From contig JAFKFK010000009.1 in the NCBI GenBank assembly GCA_017307275.1, forward strand, positions 310,001 through 374,000: a stretch of DNA of 64,000 nucleotides, written 5' to 3'. How positions within the stretch are numbered: position 1 is the first letter of the stretch; each line of letters begins with the position of its first letter. Source of the stretch: Alphaproteobacteria bacterium. GTDB taxonomy: Bacteria; Pseudomonadota; Alphaproteobacteria; Reyranellales; Reyranellaceae. The position numbers were made by a program, and so were the translations under genes. The notes beneath the pieces were generated by a model. It saw only the letters and a list, made by a program, of their open reading frames with translations, was not told where the DNA came from and made no database searches. Shown in pieces: positions 37,222 through 46,800 of this stretch.

Positions 37222-38634
37222 ATGTCGGTCTATGAATTCGGCCCGTTTGTCCTCGACACTGTCGAGAGGCGTCTGACACGCGAGGGCAAGCGCATATCGG
37301 TCACCGGCAAGGCGTTGCAGATCCTGCAACTGCTCGCAGAGGCCGAAGGCTGCCTGGTCGAACGCGGGACATTTCACGAACGGCTATGGCCTGGCGCCAC
37401 CGTCGAGGACCGCACCCTCACCGTCCATGTTTCGACCTTGCGTCGCCTGCTCGGCGACACGCCATCGTCCGACGGCATCATCGAGACCGTCGCTCGCGCC
37501 GGCTATCGCCTTTTGCCTCCGGTCCGCTCCCGGCATGTCAGCGCCGAGCCCGCCACCATCGCGCCACATCAATGGGCCGCCATAGGCGTGGCAAAGTGGA
37601 CCAGCGCGCTTCTGCCGACGCCAGGTCAATCACCCCTCCCCGGCCACAGGCCGCGCGTCGCGGAGGCGTACTTCCTGCAAGTTCAGGCAAGAGCGTTGCT
37701 CAAGATCGCCGAACGCAAGCCGACGTTGAAAGCGCTCGACCTGTTCGAACAGGCGCTGGCCCTCGATCCCGACTACGCCACCGCGCACGCCGGGCTCGCA
37801 TCCACCTATCTGCAAATGGCCTCCAGCTCGATCCTCCGGCCTCTGCCTCTCGCGGAGGCGACGCGCATGGCCTACCAATCCGCCCAACGTGCGATCGCAC
37901 TCGACGAGACCGCCGCCGAGGCCTGGGCGACGCTTGGCAAGTTGAAGATGACTTACGAGTGGGACTGGCAAGGCGCGGAGGCCGATCTCGATCACGCGAT
38001 GGCGCTCGCCCCGGACGATGTCGATACGCTCGTGGCCTGCGGACGCTTCCTGTCCGCTACTGGCCAGCACGCCGCCGCGATCAACGTCTTGGGGCGGGCC
38101 CGCAGGCTGGAGCCGACCCGGCGCGAAACCCTCGAGTTCGTCGGCCAGGCCTACTGGTATGCGGGCCGGATCGAGCCGGCGCTGGCGGCGTTTGCCGCGG
38201 CAATCTCCCTGCCACCGGCGGAGAAGCGGGCATACTTCCGGCGGATGCTGCTCCTCGACCAGGTCGGCCGTCGCGACGAGGCGATGGCGGACCGCTGCGC
38301 GTGGCTACAGATCTGTGGCGAAGCCGCGACTGGCGACAGATTGCGCGAGATCGAGCATGGCGACGGATGGAAGGCGGCCATGATGGAATGGCTTCCCATC
38401 GTGGAACGGGTGAACTTGTGGCCGGAGGCTGCGCAGCAGTGGATGGCCGCCGACGAGCCCGACCGGGCATTGGATGCGCTGGAGCGCGGCCTTGTCGAGC
38501 GCTCCACCAACATGCCGTTCCTGATGGAGGCTCCGTCTTTCCGCCCGTTGCACGGTTCGCCGCGCTTCCGGTCGATCGCATGTCAGATCGGGCTGAACCA
38601 ACTGCGCTTGCGGCAGTCTCACGCCGCCGAATAG
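37222..38634 (+). CDS. Winged-helix transcriptional regulator with TPR domain
   Basis: A 470-residue protein. Residues 1-100 are an OmpR/CadC-type winged helix without a receiver domain (YEFGPFVLDTVERRLTREGKRISVTGKALQILQLL, ERLWPGATVEDRTLTVHVSTLRRLLGD, VARAGYRLLPP). Residues 150-460 contain several tetratricopeptide-like units (ALDLFEQALALDPDYATAHAGLASTYLQM, EAWATLGKLKMTYEWDWQGAEADLDHAMALAPD, ALAAFAAAISLPPAEKRAYFRR). No membrane segment is seen, unlike CadC. ATG 37222 was chosen over GTG 37207. The TPR part probably senses a protein or metabolite; target genes are unknown. Confidence 0.85.
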   Translation: MSVYEFGPFVLDTVERRLTREGKRISVTGKALQILQLLAEAEGCLVERGTFHERLWPGATVEDRTLTVHVSTLRRLLGDTPSSDGIIETVARAGYRLLPPVRSRHVSAEPATIAPHQWAAIGVAKWTSALLPTPGQSPLPGHRPRVAEAYFLQVQARALLKIAERKPTLKALDLFEQALALDPDYATAHAGLASTYLQMASSSILRPLPLAEATRMAYQSAQRAIALDETAAEAWATLGKLKMTYEWDWQGAEADLDHAMALAPDDVDTLVACGRFLSATGQHAAAINVLGRARRLEPTRRETLEFVGQAYWYAGRIEPALAAFAAAISLPPAEKRAYFRRMLLLDQVGRRDEAMADRCAWLQICGEAATGDRLREIEHGDGWKAAMMEWLPIVERVNLWPEAAQQWMAADEPDRALDALERGLVERSTNMPFLMEAPSFRPLHGSPRFRSIACQIGLNQLRLRQSHAAE

Positions 38635-38681
38635 CGTGACCGAGGCCTACCGGCACTCGACCGACTTCGCGACATCGGTGA

Positions 38682-39152
38682 TCAACCTAGGGCTCCGTGC
38701 GCGCCCAGCACCGCCGCACCTGCCACGATGGCGCTCGCGGCCAGGAGGAACCAGTGGACGCGTTCCAGTCGCCAGAGAGTCCGGTCTGGATCGGCGTGGC
38801 CTGTTTTAAGCAGCCGGGCGCCGATCGCCGGCTCGATAACAAACAGGATCGCCATGAAAACCAGCCAGAGCAGCGCCATGGCTCCAAGCCACCATTGCGC
38901 CGGATCGACGAGCAGATGCCAGGCGTCGAGCCGCGCCACCATGTAGAGGCCGCTGGCGCCAGCAAGCGGAACAGAAAGCCTCACCTGCGTCGAAAATCGC
39001 CGTTCGACCACCTCGAACAGGGTTAGCCGCTGCCCGGCATGGGCCCAGCGGCGCGCCATGGGCAGGACAACCAGCGTCACGAACGACATGCCGCCAATCC
39101 AGTGGATGACCGACAGGACATGGACGGCGCGCGCAACCGTCAAGTCGTCCAT
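38682..39152 (-). CDS. CopD-like integral membrane protein at the end of the nar cluster
   Basis: A 156-residue protein with four hydrophobic segments. The first contains HVLSVIHWIGGMSFVTLVVLPM, a His-x6-His pattern resembling CopD/HemJ-type four-helix membrane proteins that bind haem or copper; other His residues are at the segment ends (AWHLLV, RVHWFLLA). It overlaps the DUF2478 gene by 13 bases and ends the nar transcript. A role in haem or redox handling for nitrate respiration is possible but unproven. Confidence 0.65.
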   Translation of the reverse strand: MDDLTVARAVHVLSVIHWIGGMSFVTLVVLPMARRWAHAGQRLTLFEVVERRFSTQVRLSVPLAGASGLYMVARLDAWHLLVDPAQWWLGAMALLWLVFMAILFVIEPAIGARLLKTGHADPDRTLWRLERVHWFLLAASAIVAGAAVLGAHGALG

Positions 39153-39706
39153 GAGCCGACCACCACACCCGGCGCAGAAGCCGGGTCAGGGATCAACCCC
39201 TGAGCAGCGAGCCAACGGGAGAGCGCACCGTGGTCGGCCGGCAGCTCGACCGCCAGCGACCCGACAAAGGCACGCCAGCGGTCGAGATTGCGCGCCGGCA
39301 CGCCCACCAGCACAGGAATACCGAGTTCGACCGCTTCGGCCACGGCCTGGCGCAGCCCGCCGCCGTCGGCCTCGATCTTGCCGAACTTGTTGACGACCAG
39401 CAGGCGCGGTTGCTCGTCGTGCAGGCTGTGCAGCACCGCCTCGCCGATCTCCGTCAGCAGCCCGACATCGAGGCGGCAGCCACTTGCTTCATGGCCACGG
39501 TACTCGGCGATGGCATGGACATCGCCGCTGGCGAGATCCTCCAGCAGGAGGTCACAGGGATGGCGACCGGCCGCCGCTGCTTCGACCTGGAGCGCCCCCG
39601 CCAGAGGCAGACCGGCCGCGCGCAACGGTTCGATGGCGCGTGCGATGACGCGATCGGGATAGATGCCGTCGGCGTAGACGATGGCGGCGATGGCAAGCTC
39701 AGTCAT
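39140..39706 (-). CDS. DUF2478 protein, predicted nucleotide-binding, nar cluster
   Basis: A 188-residue protein of the DUF2478 family, recognisable by LAIAAIVYADGIYPDRVIARAIEPLRAAG and RLLVVNKFGKIEADGGGLRQAVAEAVELGIPVLVGVP, a P-loop-derived Rossmann-like layout also seen near molybdate transport and molybdoenzyme genes. Here it overlaps the preceding small gene by eight bases and the following membrane gene by 13, inside the nitrate reductase transcript. Its function is not established; a role in molybdenum cofactor supply or enzyme maturation is inferred from context. Confidence 0.8.
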   Translation of the reverse strand: MTELAIAAIVYADGIYPDRVIARAIEPLRAAGLPLAGALQVEAAAAGRHPCDLLLEDLASGDVHAIAEYRGHEASGCRLDVGLLTEIGEAVLHSLHDEQPRLLVVNKFGKIEADGGGLRQAVAEAVELGIPVLVGVPARNLDRWRAFVGSLAVELPADHGALSRWLAAQGLIPDPASAPGVVVGSWTT

Positions 39707-40025
39707 GACACTCTCCTGTACTGCCGCCAGCGCACGTACAGCTGGCGGATTCCTTGCGCAGCGACCAGACGATCATCTGGCGCAGACAGGCCACCCCGGG
39801 ATCGGCGGCGCATTCCAACGCAGTCATCAGAGCAAGCCAATCCTCATCGGACGCATAATCGGCAAAGTGTCGTGCGGCCGCTGCGGCATAGGTCGCAGCG
39901 CTCTCGCCCTGTTCGCGGCCGGCGGCCTCGACCTCGACGAGCAGCGGAAGATCATCGAGCGACAGTAAAGCCTCGGCAGCGAAGGCGTCGTCGGCGAGGC
40001 GTTCGATCATCTGGCCTAGCAGCAT
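39699..40025 (-). CDS. Small Cys-tailed protein of the nar cluster
   Basis: A 108-residue, helical, acidic protein (MIERLADDAFAAEALLSLDDLPLLVEVEAAG) with a C-terminal cluster of cysteines in SCTCAGGSTGEC. It lies ten bases downstream of the parvulin gene and overlaps DUF2478. The Cys-x-Cys-x7-Cys tail could bind a metal or Fe-S cofactor. Similar short genes occur in other nar operons, but no function is known to me. Confidence 0.7.
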   Translation of the reverse strand: MLLGQMIERLADDAFAAEALLSLDDLPLLVEVEAAGREQGESAATYAAAAARHFADYASDEDWLALMTALECAADPGVACLRQMIVWSLRKESASCTCAGGSTGECHD

Positions 40026-40034
40026 CGCAACCTC

Positions 40035-40868
40035 CTACTGAACCAGTTGTCCGGTCTGGCCGCCGAGATCGATTCCCGTGACGACAGCGCGGCCGGCCAG
40101 CATGGCCACGTATTGGTGCAGAGCTCGACGATGCACGGCCTCGTCGAGGTAGTCGGCGATGCGCTGACGTACAGCTTCATAAGGCAGCTCACGCCCGTCG
40201 ATGCGCCGCTCGAGGCGCACGACATGCAAGCCGTAGCGCGTCTCGACCGGTTGCGGATGGATGGCCTCGGGCTGCATGGTCCGAAGCGCCGACTCGAATT
40301 CAGCCACGGTCTGGCCCGGTCCAATCTGCCCAAGGTTGCCGCCCTGTGCCGCCGACGGGCAGGCCGAGTGCCGAGCGGCGGCCGCCGCAAAGTCTGCGGG
40401 CCGCGCGCGCAACTCACCGATCAGAACTTCAGCCGCATCACGGGCAGTCTGGCGAGCTGCCGCGTCGCCCGGCGCCGCAGGCAGCAGGATATGCGCCACT
40501 TCGTAGAGGTCGGGTGTGTGGAAGCGGCGCCGGTTCTGTTCGAAATAGCGCCGGCAGGCCGCATCGTCGGCCTGCGGGACGACCACCTCTCGTTCGATCA
40601 GGGCGCGGTCGCGCGCCTCCGCCGGCGTCTCGCGGCGGCCCTCCTCGTCCTCGATCGGTTGCGCGTCGACGCCCAGGCGGTCGGCCTCCTGGCGCAACAG
40701 CTCTCGGATCGCGAGGGCCCGGGCCGCGAGGGCCCAGGCCTCGTCGGGATCGGCAGACGCGTGGTGCTGTGTCTCGCGGGAGATGTCGGCGCTCTTGATC
40801 GCGACACCGTTCACACTGACAGGTACCGGACGGGCGAAGCGACGGCGGCGTGGCGTGGCGGCGGTCAT
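40035..40868 (-). CDS. Parvulin-type peptidyl-prolyl isomerase of the nar cluster
   Basis: A 277-residue PpiC/NifM-like isomerase. A basic N-terminus and helical chaperone region (about 20-130) precede the parvulin domain (LYEVAHILLPAAPGD, then ADFAAAAARHSACPSAAQGGNLGQIGPGQTVAEFESAL and ETRYGLHVVRLERR). The ATG at 40868 lies five bases past the narI stop with GGAG upstream. No signal peptide is visible, so it probably acts in the cytoplasm. A parvulin directly after narI is common in nitrate reductase operons and may help fold NarG or NarH. Confidence 0.85.
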   Translation of the reverse strand: MTAATPRRRRFARPVPVSVNGVAIKSADISRETQHHASADPDEAWALAARALAIRELLRQEADRLGVDAQPIEDEEGRRETPAEARDRALIEREVVVPQADDAACRRYFEQNRRRFHTPDLYEVAHILLPAAPGDAAARQTARDAAEVLIGELRARPADFAAAAARHSACPSAAQGGNLGQIGPGQTVAEFESALRTMQPEAIHPQPVETRYGLHVVRLERRIDGRELPYEAVRQRIADYLDEAVHRRALHQYVAMLAGRAVVTGIDLGGQTGQLVQ

Positions 40869-40872
40869 GGCG

Positions 40873-41583
40873 CTACTCCGCCGGCTGGCGTGACGGGTGT
40901 GGGCGTCGCGAGCGCACGACCTGGTAACCACGGCGGCCGAGATACCAGACAGGCGCCGACCAGATGTGGACCAGACGGCTGAACGGGAACACCAGGAAGA
41001 TGGTCATGCCCAGCACCAGGTGCGTGAGGTAGGGCCACGCGAGGCCCTGCAGCGTCGCTGCATCGACGGGGTTCAGCGTCACGATGCCCTGCGCCCAGTG
41101 CGACAGGACCAGCATCACCGAGCCGTCACTGTGCGCGATCGAAAGGGGCAGCGTGGCGAGGCCGAGGCAGAGCTGTAGCCACAGCAATGCCAGGATCGCG
41201 ATGTCCATCGCCGAGCTGGTGCGGCGGATGCGGACGTCGAACAGCCGGCGATGCAGCAGAAGCGTCAGGCCGATAAAGCAGATGACACCCGCGATGCCAC
41301 CGGCGCCGATGGCGACGAGCTGCTTCTGCTCGACTGTCATGATCAGGGTGTAGACCGAAGTCGGCGTCAGCAGCCCGACCGTATGACCGAGCATCAGGAA
41401 CAGGATGCCGACATGGAACAGGTTGGAACCCCAGGTGAGCTGACGCTTGCGCAGGATCTGGCTCGAGCTGGCGCGCCAGGTGTAGGGCTCGCGGTCGAAG
41501 CGAATCAGGCTGCCCACCAGGAAGACCGTGAGGCAGATGTAGGGATACCAGACGAACAGCACGTAGAAGATCCAGTTCTTCAT
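40873..41583 (-). CDS. narI: Respiratory nitrate reductase gamma subunit (cytochrome b)
   Basis: A 236-residue membrane protein with five hydrophobic segments that takes electrons from quinol and passes them to NarH. Haem ligand histidines are visible in GSNLFHVGILFLMLGHTVGLL and in IAHSDGSVMLVLSHWAQG. The opening NWIFYVLFVWYPYICLTVFLVGSLIRFDREPYTWRASSSQ is characteristic. Its ATG overlaps the narJ stop by four bases. Confidence 0.95.
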   Translation of the reverse strand: MKNWIFYVLFVWYPYICLTVFLVGSLIRFDREPYTWRASSSQILRKRQLTWGSNLFHVGILFLMLGHTVGLLTPTSVYTLIMTVEQKQLVAIGAGGIAGVICFIGLTLLLHRRLFDVRIRRTSSAMDIAILALLWLQLCLGLATLPLSIAHSDGSVMLVLSHWAQGIVTLNPVDAATLQGLAWPYLTHLVLGMTIFLVFPFSRLVHIWSAPVWYLGRRGYQVVRSRRPHPSRQPAE

Positions 41584-42323
41584 GATCCGGCTCCCTGACG
41601 AACGGTGGCACGGCTGCGGGTGAGCGGCGGAACGGCTCCATCGGCCGGACGCGAGGCGGCACGCAGGCGGTCCGCCAGGCCATCGACAGCGCAGCCGCCG
41701 CCCGCCGCGCCGGGTCCGAAGGTGACCTCCTGGTCGACCCAGGCGGCATCCAGCGCCTCGAGGTCGTCGGGCTCCGGATCGGGCTCTGCCCGCAGGATGT
41801 CGAGCGTGGCCTGGTCGAGGCGCGCCTTGGAGAGCACCAGCAGCGCCGCCATCACGGCCTCATAGGTCGAGCTGCGTTTGGCGAGACGCTCGCGCAACGC
41901 GGCCAACACGTGAGCCGGCTGGCCGATCAGTTCGAGGGCCGCACGCGGTTCGCGCGTGGAGGCGTATTCCAGGAACAGCGGCAGGTAATCCGGCAGTTCA
42001 CTGGCAACCGGCGTGTACCCGCTTTCCTCATAGAGCTTCAGCAGGTCGACCATCGCCTGGCCGCGGTCGCGGCTCTCGCCGTGCACATGCTCGAAGAGAT
42101 GCAGCGACAAGGAACGCGTACGGTCGAACAACAGGCCGTACCGCTCCTGCAGGTCGTAAAGGTCGCCCTGGGCCAGTTCGCCGATCAGCTTGTCGAGGGC
42201 TGCCCGTTCGGCGCGGGGAAGCAGCGCCTCGCGATCGAGCACGCCGCGGATCTCGTCGGCCGCGCCGACCAGCTCGGCGGTGGGATAGGACAGAAGGGCG
42301 GCGAGCGCGCGCAGGGTCTTCAT
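41580..42323 (-). CDS. narJ: Nitrate reductase molybdenum cofactor assembly chaperone
   Basis: A 247-residue NarJ chaperone needed to insert the molybdenum cofactor and FS0 cluster into NarG. It begins MKTLRALAALLSYPTAEL, a standard NarJ start, and contains YGLLFDRTRSLSLHLFEHVHGESRDRGQAMVDLL and ELPDYLPLFLEYAS, conserved in the family. The C-terminal tail is long and Ala/Pro-rich. Start and stop are coupled to narH (TGATG) and narI (ATGA). The open frame extends upstream inside narH only as a shadow. Confidence 0.95.
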   Translation of the reverse strand: MKTLRALAALLSYPTAELVGAADEIRGVLDREALLPRAERAALDKLIGELAQGDLYDLQERYGLLFDRTRSLSLHLFEHVHGESRDRGQAMVDLLKLYEESGYTPVASELPDYLPLFLEYASTREPRAALELIGQPAHVLAALRERLAKRSSTYEAVMAALLVLSKARLDQATLDILRAEPDPEPDDLEALDAAWVDQEVTFGPGAAGGGCAVDGLADRLRAASRPADGAVPPLTRSRATVRQGAGS

Positions 42324-43852
42324 CACGCGACCTCCATCGGATTCTTGACGCGCGGCTTGAGCTTGCCACCCCCGAACAGGTTTCCCGTGCCGTCGTCGGG
42401 CGAGCAGCCATTGCCGAAGCTGAAGCCGCAGGCCCCCCGCAGCTGGTAGGCATCTTCGGAGGTCTCGCGATGGGCAGTCGGAATGACGAAGCGATCCTCG
42501 TAATTGGCGATTGCCATCACGTGGTACATGTCCTCGATCTGCTCCGGGGTGAGGCCGACACGATGGGCAACAGCCCCGTCGATCACTCCGTCGACGGTCT
42601 TGGCGCGCATGTAGGCCCGCATGGCGAGCATGCGCTCCAGGCCGCGCGCCACCGGCTCCTCGTCGCCGGCCGTCAGCATGTTGGCGAGATAACGCAACGG
42701 GATGCGCAGCGAGCGCACATCGGGCATCGCGCCATCGATGCCCATGCGGCCGGCCTCGGCAGCCGACTGGATGGGCGACAGCGGTGGCACGTACCAGACC
42801 ATGGGCAGCGTGCGATACTCGGGATGCAGAGGGAAGGCGACCTTCCACTCCATCGCCATCTTCCACACCGGCGAGCGGCGTGCAGCCTCGAGCCAGGCAT
42901 CGGGCACGCCGTCGCGCCGCGCCTGGGCAATCACCGTCTCGTCATTGGGATCGAGAAAGACGCCGAGCTGGGCATCGTAGAGTTGCTTTTCGTCGGCAAC
43001 GGACGCTGCCTGCTCGATGCGGTCGGCATCGTAGAGCATGACGCCCAGATAGCGGATGCGGCCGACGCAGGTTTCCGAGCAGACTGTCGGCTGGCCCACC
43101 TCGATGCGCGGATAGCAGAAGATGCACTTCTCCGATTTGCCGGACGACCAGTTGAAATAGATCTTCTTGTAAGGGCAGGCTGAGACGCACATGCGCCAGC
43201 CGCGGCACTTGTCCTGATCGATCAGGACGATGCCGTCCTCTTCACGCTTGTAGATGGCGCCTGACGGGCAGGCTGCAACACAGGCCGGGTTGAGGCAGTG
43301 TTCGCAGAGCCGCGGCAGGTACATCATGAAGGTGTTCTCGAACTGGCCGTAGATCTCCTTCTGCACCCCTTCGAAGTTGATGTCGGCCGAGCGCTTGGCG
43401 AACTCGCCGCCCAGGATCTCTTCCCAGTTGGGGCCCCATTCGATCTTCTCGATGCGCTGGCCGGTGATCAGCGAGCGCGGCCGCGCCGTCGGGAAGGCTT
43501 CGAGTTCGGGCGCCTTCTGCAGGTGTTCGTAATCGAAAGTGAACGGCTCGTAGTAGTCGTCGATCTCGGGCAGGTCCGGATTGGCGAAGATGTTGGCGAG
43601 GATGCGCCACTTCGAGCCAATGCGCGGCTGTATGCGGCCGTTCTTCTTGCGAACCCAGCCACCTTTCCAACGCTTCTGATTCTCCCACTCTTTGGGATAG
43701 CCGACGCCGGGCTTAGTCTCGACGTTGTTGAACCAGGCGTATTCCATGCCTTCGCGGTTGGTCCACACGTTCTTGCAGGTGACCGAGCAGGTATGGCAGC
43801 CGATGCACTTGTCGAGGTTCAGCACCATCGCAATCTGTGCGCGGATCTTCAT
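42323..43852 (-). CDS. narH: Respiratory nitrate reductase beta subunit (iron-sulfur)
   Basis: A 509-residue electron-transfer subunit carrying three [4Fe-4S] and one [3Fe-4S] cluster. The four Cys groups are CIGCHTCSVTCK, CEHCLNPACVAACP, CRGWRMCVSACP (Trp replaces the fourth Cys, as expected for the [3Fe-4S] cluster) and CIFCYPR with CSETCVGRIRYLG. The ATG at 43852 begins MKIRAQIAMVLNLDKC. It sits 14 bases after narG and overlaps narJ by one base. Confidence 0.96.
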   Translation of the reverse strand: MKIRAQIAMVLNLDKCIGCHTCSVTCKNVWTNREGMEYAWFNNVETKPGVGYPKEWENQKRWKGGWVRKKNGRIQPRIGSKWRILANIFANPDLPEIDDYYEPFTFDYEHLQKAPELEAFPTARPRSLITGQRIEKIEWGPNWEEILGGEFAKRSADINFEGVQKEIYGQFENTFMMYLPRLCEHCLNPACVAACPSGAIYKREEDGIVLIDQDKCRGWRMCVSACPYKKIYFNWSSGKSEKCIFCYPRIEVGQPTVCSETCVGRIRYLGVMLYDADRIEQAASVADEKQLYDAQLGVFLDPNDETVIAQARRDGVPDAWLEAARRSPVWKMAMEWKVAFPLHPEYRTLPMVWYVPPLSPIQSAAEAGRMGIDGAMPDVRSLRIPLRYLANMLTAGDEEPVARGLERMLAMRAYMRAKTVDGVIDGAVAHRVGLTPEQIEDMYHVMAIANYEDRFVIPTAHRETSEDAYQLRGACGFSFGNGCSPDDGTGNLFGGGKLKPRVKNPMEVA

Positions 43853-43866
43853 GGTTCGTCTCCCGT

Positions 43867-46800
43867 TCACTTGGCCACGGCGTCGCGATGGGGCCGCTCG
43901 AGCCAATCCACCTTCGCCAGCTTGCGCACAATCACGAACTCGTCGCGGTTGGTGCCGATCGTGCCGTAGTAGTTGAAGCCCCAAGCCAGCTGGGCATAGC
44001 CGCCGATCATGTGCGTGGGCTTCAGTACGGCGCGCGTCACGGAGTTGTGGATGCCGCCGCGATTGCCGGTCATTTCCGAGCCCGGCACATTCACGATCTT
44101 CTCCTGGGCGTGATACATGAAGAGGGTGCCCTCCTTCATGCGCTGAGAGACCACGGCCCGCGCGACCAGCGCGCCGTTGACGTTGTAGGCCTCGACCCAG
44201 TCGTTATCGACGATGCCCGCCTTGGCGGCATCGACCTCGCTCAACCACACGATCGGCCCGCCGCGCGACAGCGTCAGCATCATCAGGTTGTCAGTGTAGG
44301 TCGAGTGGATGCCCCACTTCTGATGCGGCGTGATGAAATTCAGCACGACCTGTTTGTGGCCGTTGGGCCGACTGTCGATCACTGGTCGCGTGGCCCGGAG
44401 ATCGATCGGCGGTCGGTAGACGCACAGCCCCTCGCCAAACGCCAGCATCCAGCGATGATCCTGGTAGAGCTGCTGGCGGCCGGTCAGCGTGCGCCACGGG
44501 ATCAGCTCGTGGACGTTGGTGTAGCCCGCGTTGTAGCAGACCTTCTCGCTTTCCAGCCCCGACCACGTCGGCGCCGAGATGATCTTACGCGGCTGGGCGA
44601 CGACGTCGCGGAACCGGATCTTCTCGTCCTCCTTCGGCAGCGCGAGATGGGCATGCTCGCGGCCGGTGGCCTTGCCGAGCGCCTCCCAGGACCGCACGGC
44701 GACCTCGCCGTTGGTCTCGGGTGCCAGCATCAGCAGCACCTCGGTGGCGTCGATGTCGGTGTCGATGCGCGCCAGCCCCTTGGCCGGACCGTCGACGACG
44801 ACGCCGTTCAGATGCTTGAGATGCTCGACCTCACGTCCGGTCTGCCAGGCGATGCCCTTGATGCCGTTGCCGACCTTCTCCATCAGCGGACCCAGCGCCG
44901 TGAAGCGCGCGTAAGTCGCGGGGTAGTCGCGCTCGACCACCGTGACGGCAGGCATGGTCTTGCCGGGGATCGGCTCGACCTCGCCCTTCTTCCATTCACG
45001 CACGTCGGTCGCCTGGGCAAGCTCGCCCGGACTGTCATGCATGATCGGTGTCAGCACGACGTCCTTCTCGACACCCAACACTTCGGGCGCCACGCGCGAG
45101 AAGGCCTTGGCGATTGCCTTGTAGATCTCCCAGTCGCTCCTGGCCTCCCATACCGGATCCACTGCTGCCGTCAGTGGGTGGATGAAGGGGTGCATGTCTG
45201 AGGTGTTGAGGTCGTTCTTCTCGTACCAAGTGGCCGTGGGCAGGACGATGTCGGAGTAGACGCAGGTCGTGGACATGCGGAAGTCCAGCGTCACCAGCAG
45301 ATCGAGCTTTCCCTTGGGCGATTCTTCGCGCCACACAACCTCGGTCGGCTTGGCACGGCCTTCCTCGCCCAGGTCCTTGCCCATGACACCATGGGTCGTG
45401 CCCAGCAGATGCTTCAGGAAATACTCATGGCCCTTGCCCGACGAGCCGAGCAGATTGGAGCGCCACACGAAGAGATTGCGCGGCCAGTTCTTCGGATTGT
45501 CGGGATCCTCGCAAGACATACGCAGTTCGCCGCTCTTCAGCTTTTGCGCCACGTAGTCTTTCGGCTCCAGGCTCGCGTCAGCAGCGGCGCGCGCGATCTC
45601 GAGGGGGTTTGTCTCGAGCTGCGGCGCCGACGGTAGCCAACCCATCCGCTCGGCACGGACGTTATAGTCGATGATGGCGCCGTCCCACTGCCCCGCAGGC
45701 GCTGTCGGCGAGACGATGTCGCCGACGTTGATGGTCTCGTAACGCCACTGGTCGGTGTGGGCGTAGAAGGCCGAGGTCGAGTTCTGCTGGCGCGGCGGGC
45801 GGCCCCAGTCCAGCGCGAAGGCCAGCGGCGCCCAGCCGGCCTGCGGCCGAAGCTTCTCCTGGCCGACATAGTGCGCCCAGCCACCGCCCGACTGGCCGAT
45901 GCAGCCGCACATCGCCAGCATGTTGATGACGCCGCGATAGTTCATGTCGGCGTGGTACCAATGGTTCATGGCGGCCCCGATGATCACCATCGAGCGACCG
46001 TTGGTCTTCTCGGCATTGGTCGCGAACTCGCGCGCGACCTGGATGATCTTGTCGCGCGGCACGCCGCTGATCTTCTCGGCCCACGCCGGTGTATAGGGCG
46101 TGTCGTCGTCGAACGACTTTGCGACGTTGGCGCCACCAAGCCCGTTATCGACGCCGTAGTTGGCCATGAAGAGGTCGTGCACCGAGGAGACCAGCGTCTC
46201 GCCGTCGACAAGCTGCAAGCGCTTCGCGGCCACCCGACGGTTCAGCACGCCGGCGTGCTCCGTAGAGGTAAAATGCTCGTGCGCGATATTGCCGAAATAG
46301 GGAAATCCGACATCGACGACGTCGTCGCTGACCTCGTTCAGCGATAGACGCAGCTTGGTCTCCCGGCCTGCAGCGTCGCGCGGCTCAAGGTTCCATTTGC
46401 CATCCTCGCCCCAGCGAAAGCCGATCGAGCCGTTCGGCACCACGAGCGACTCGGTCGTCTCGTCGTATGCGACGGTCTTCCATTCGGGGTTGTTGGTCTC
46501 GCCGAGCTTGGCGTCGAAGTCCGATGCCCGCACAAAGCGGTCGGGGACATATGTGCCGTCGTCACGCTTCGTGAGACGGACCAGCATCGGCATGTCGGTG
46601 TAGCGCCGCACGTAATCGCGGAAGTACGGCACCTGCCGCGCGACATGATACTCCTTCAGGATGACGTGCCCCATGGCCATCGCCAGCGCCGAATCCGTTC
46701 CCTGCTTCACCGACAGCCAGATGTCGCCGAACTTTGCGGCCTCCGAATAGTCGGGGCAGATCACCGCACTCTTCAGGCCGCGGTAGCGTGCTTCCGTATA

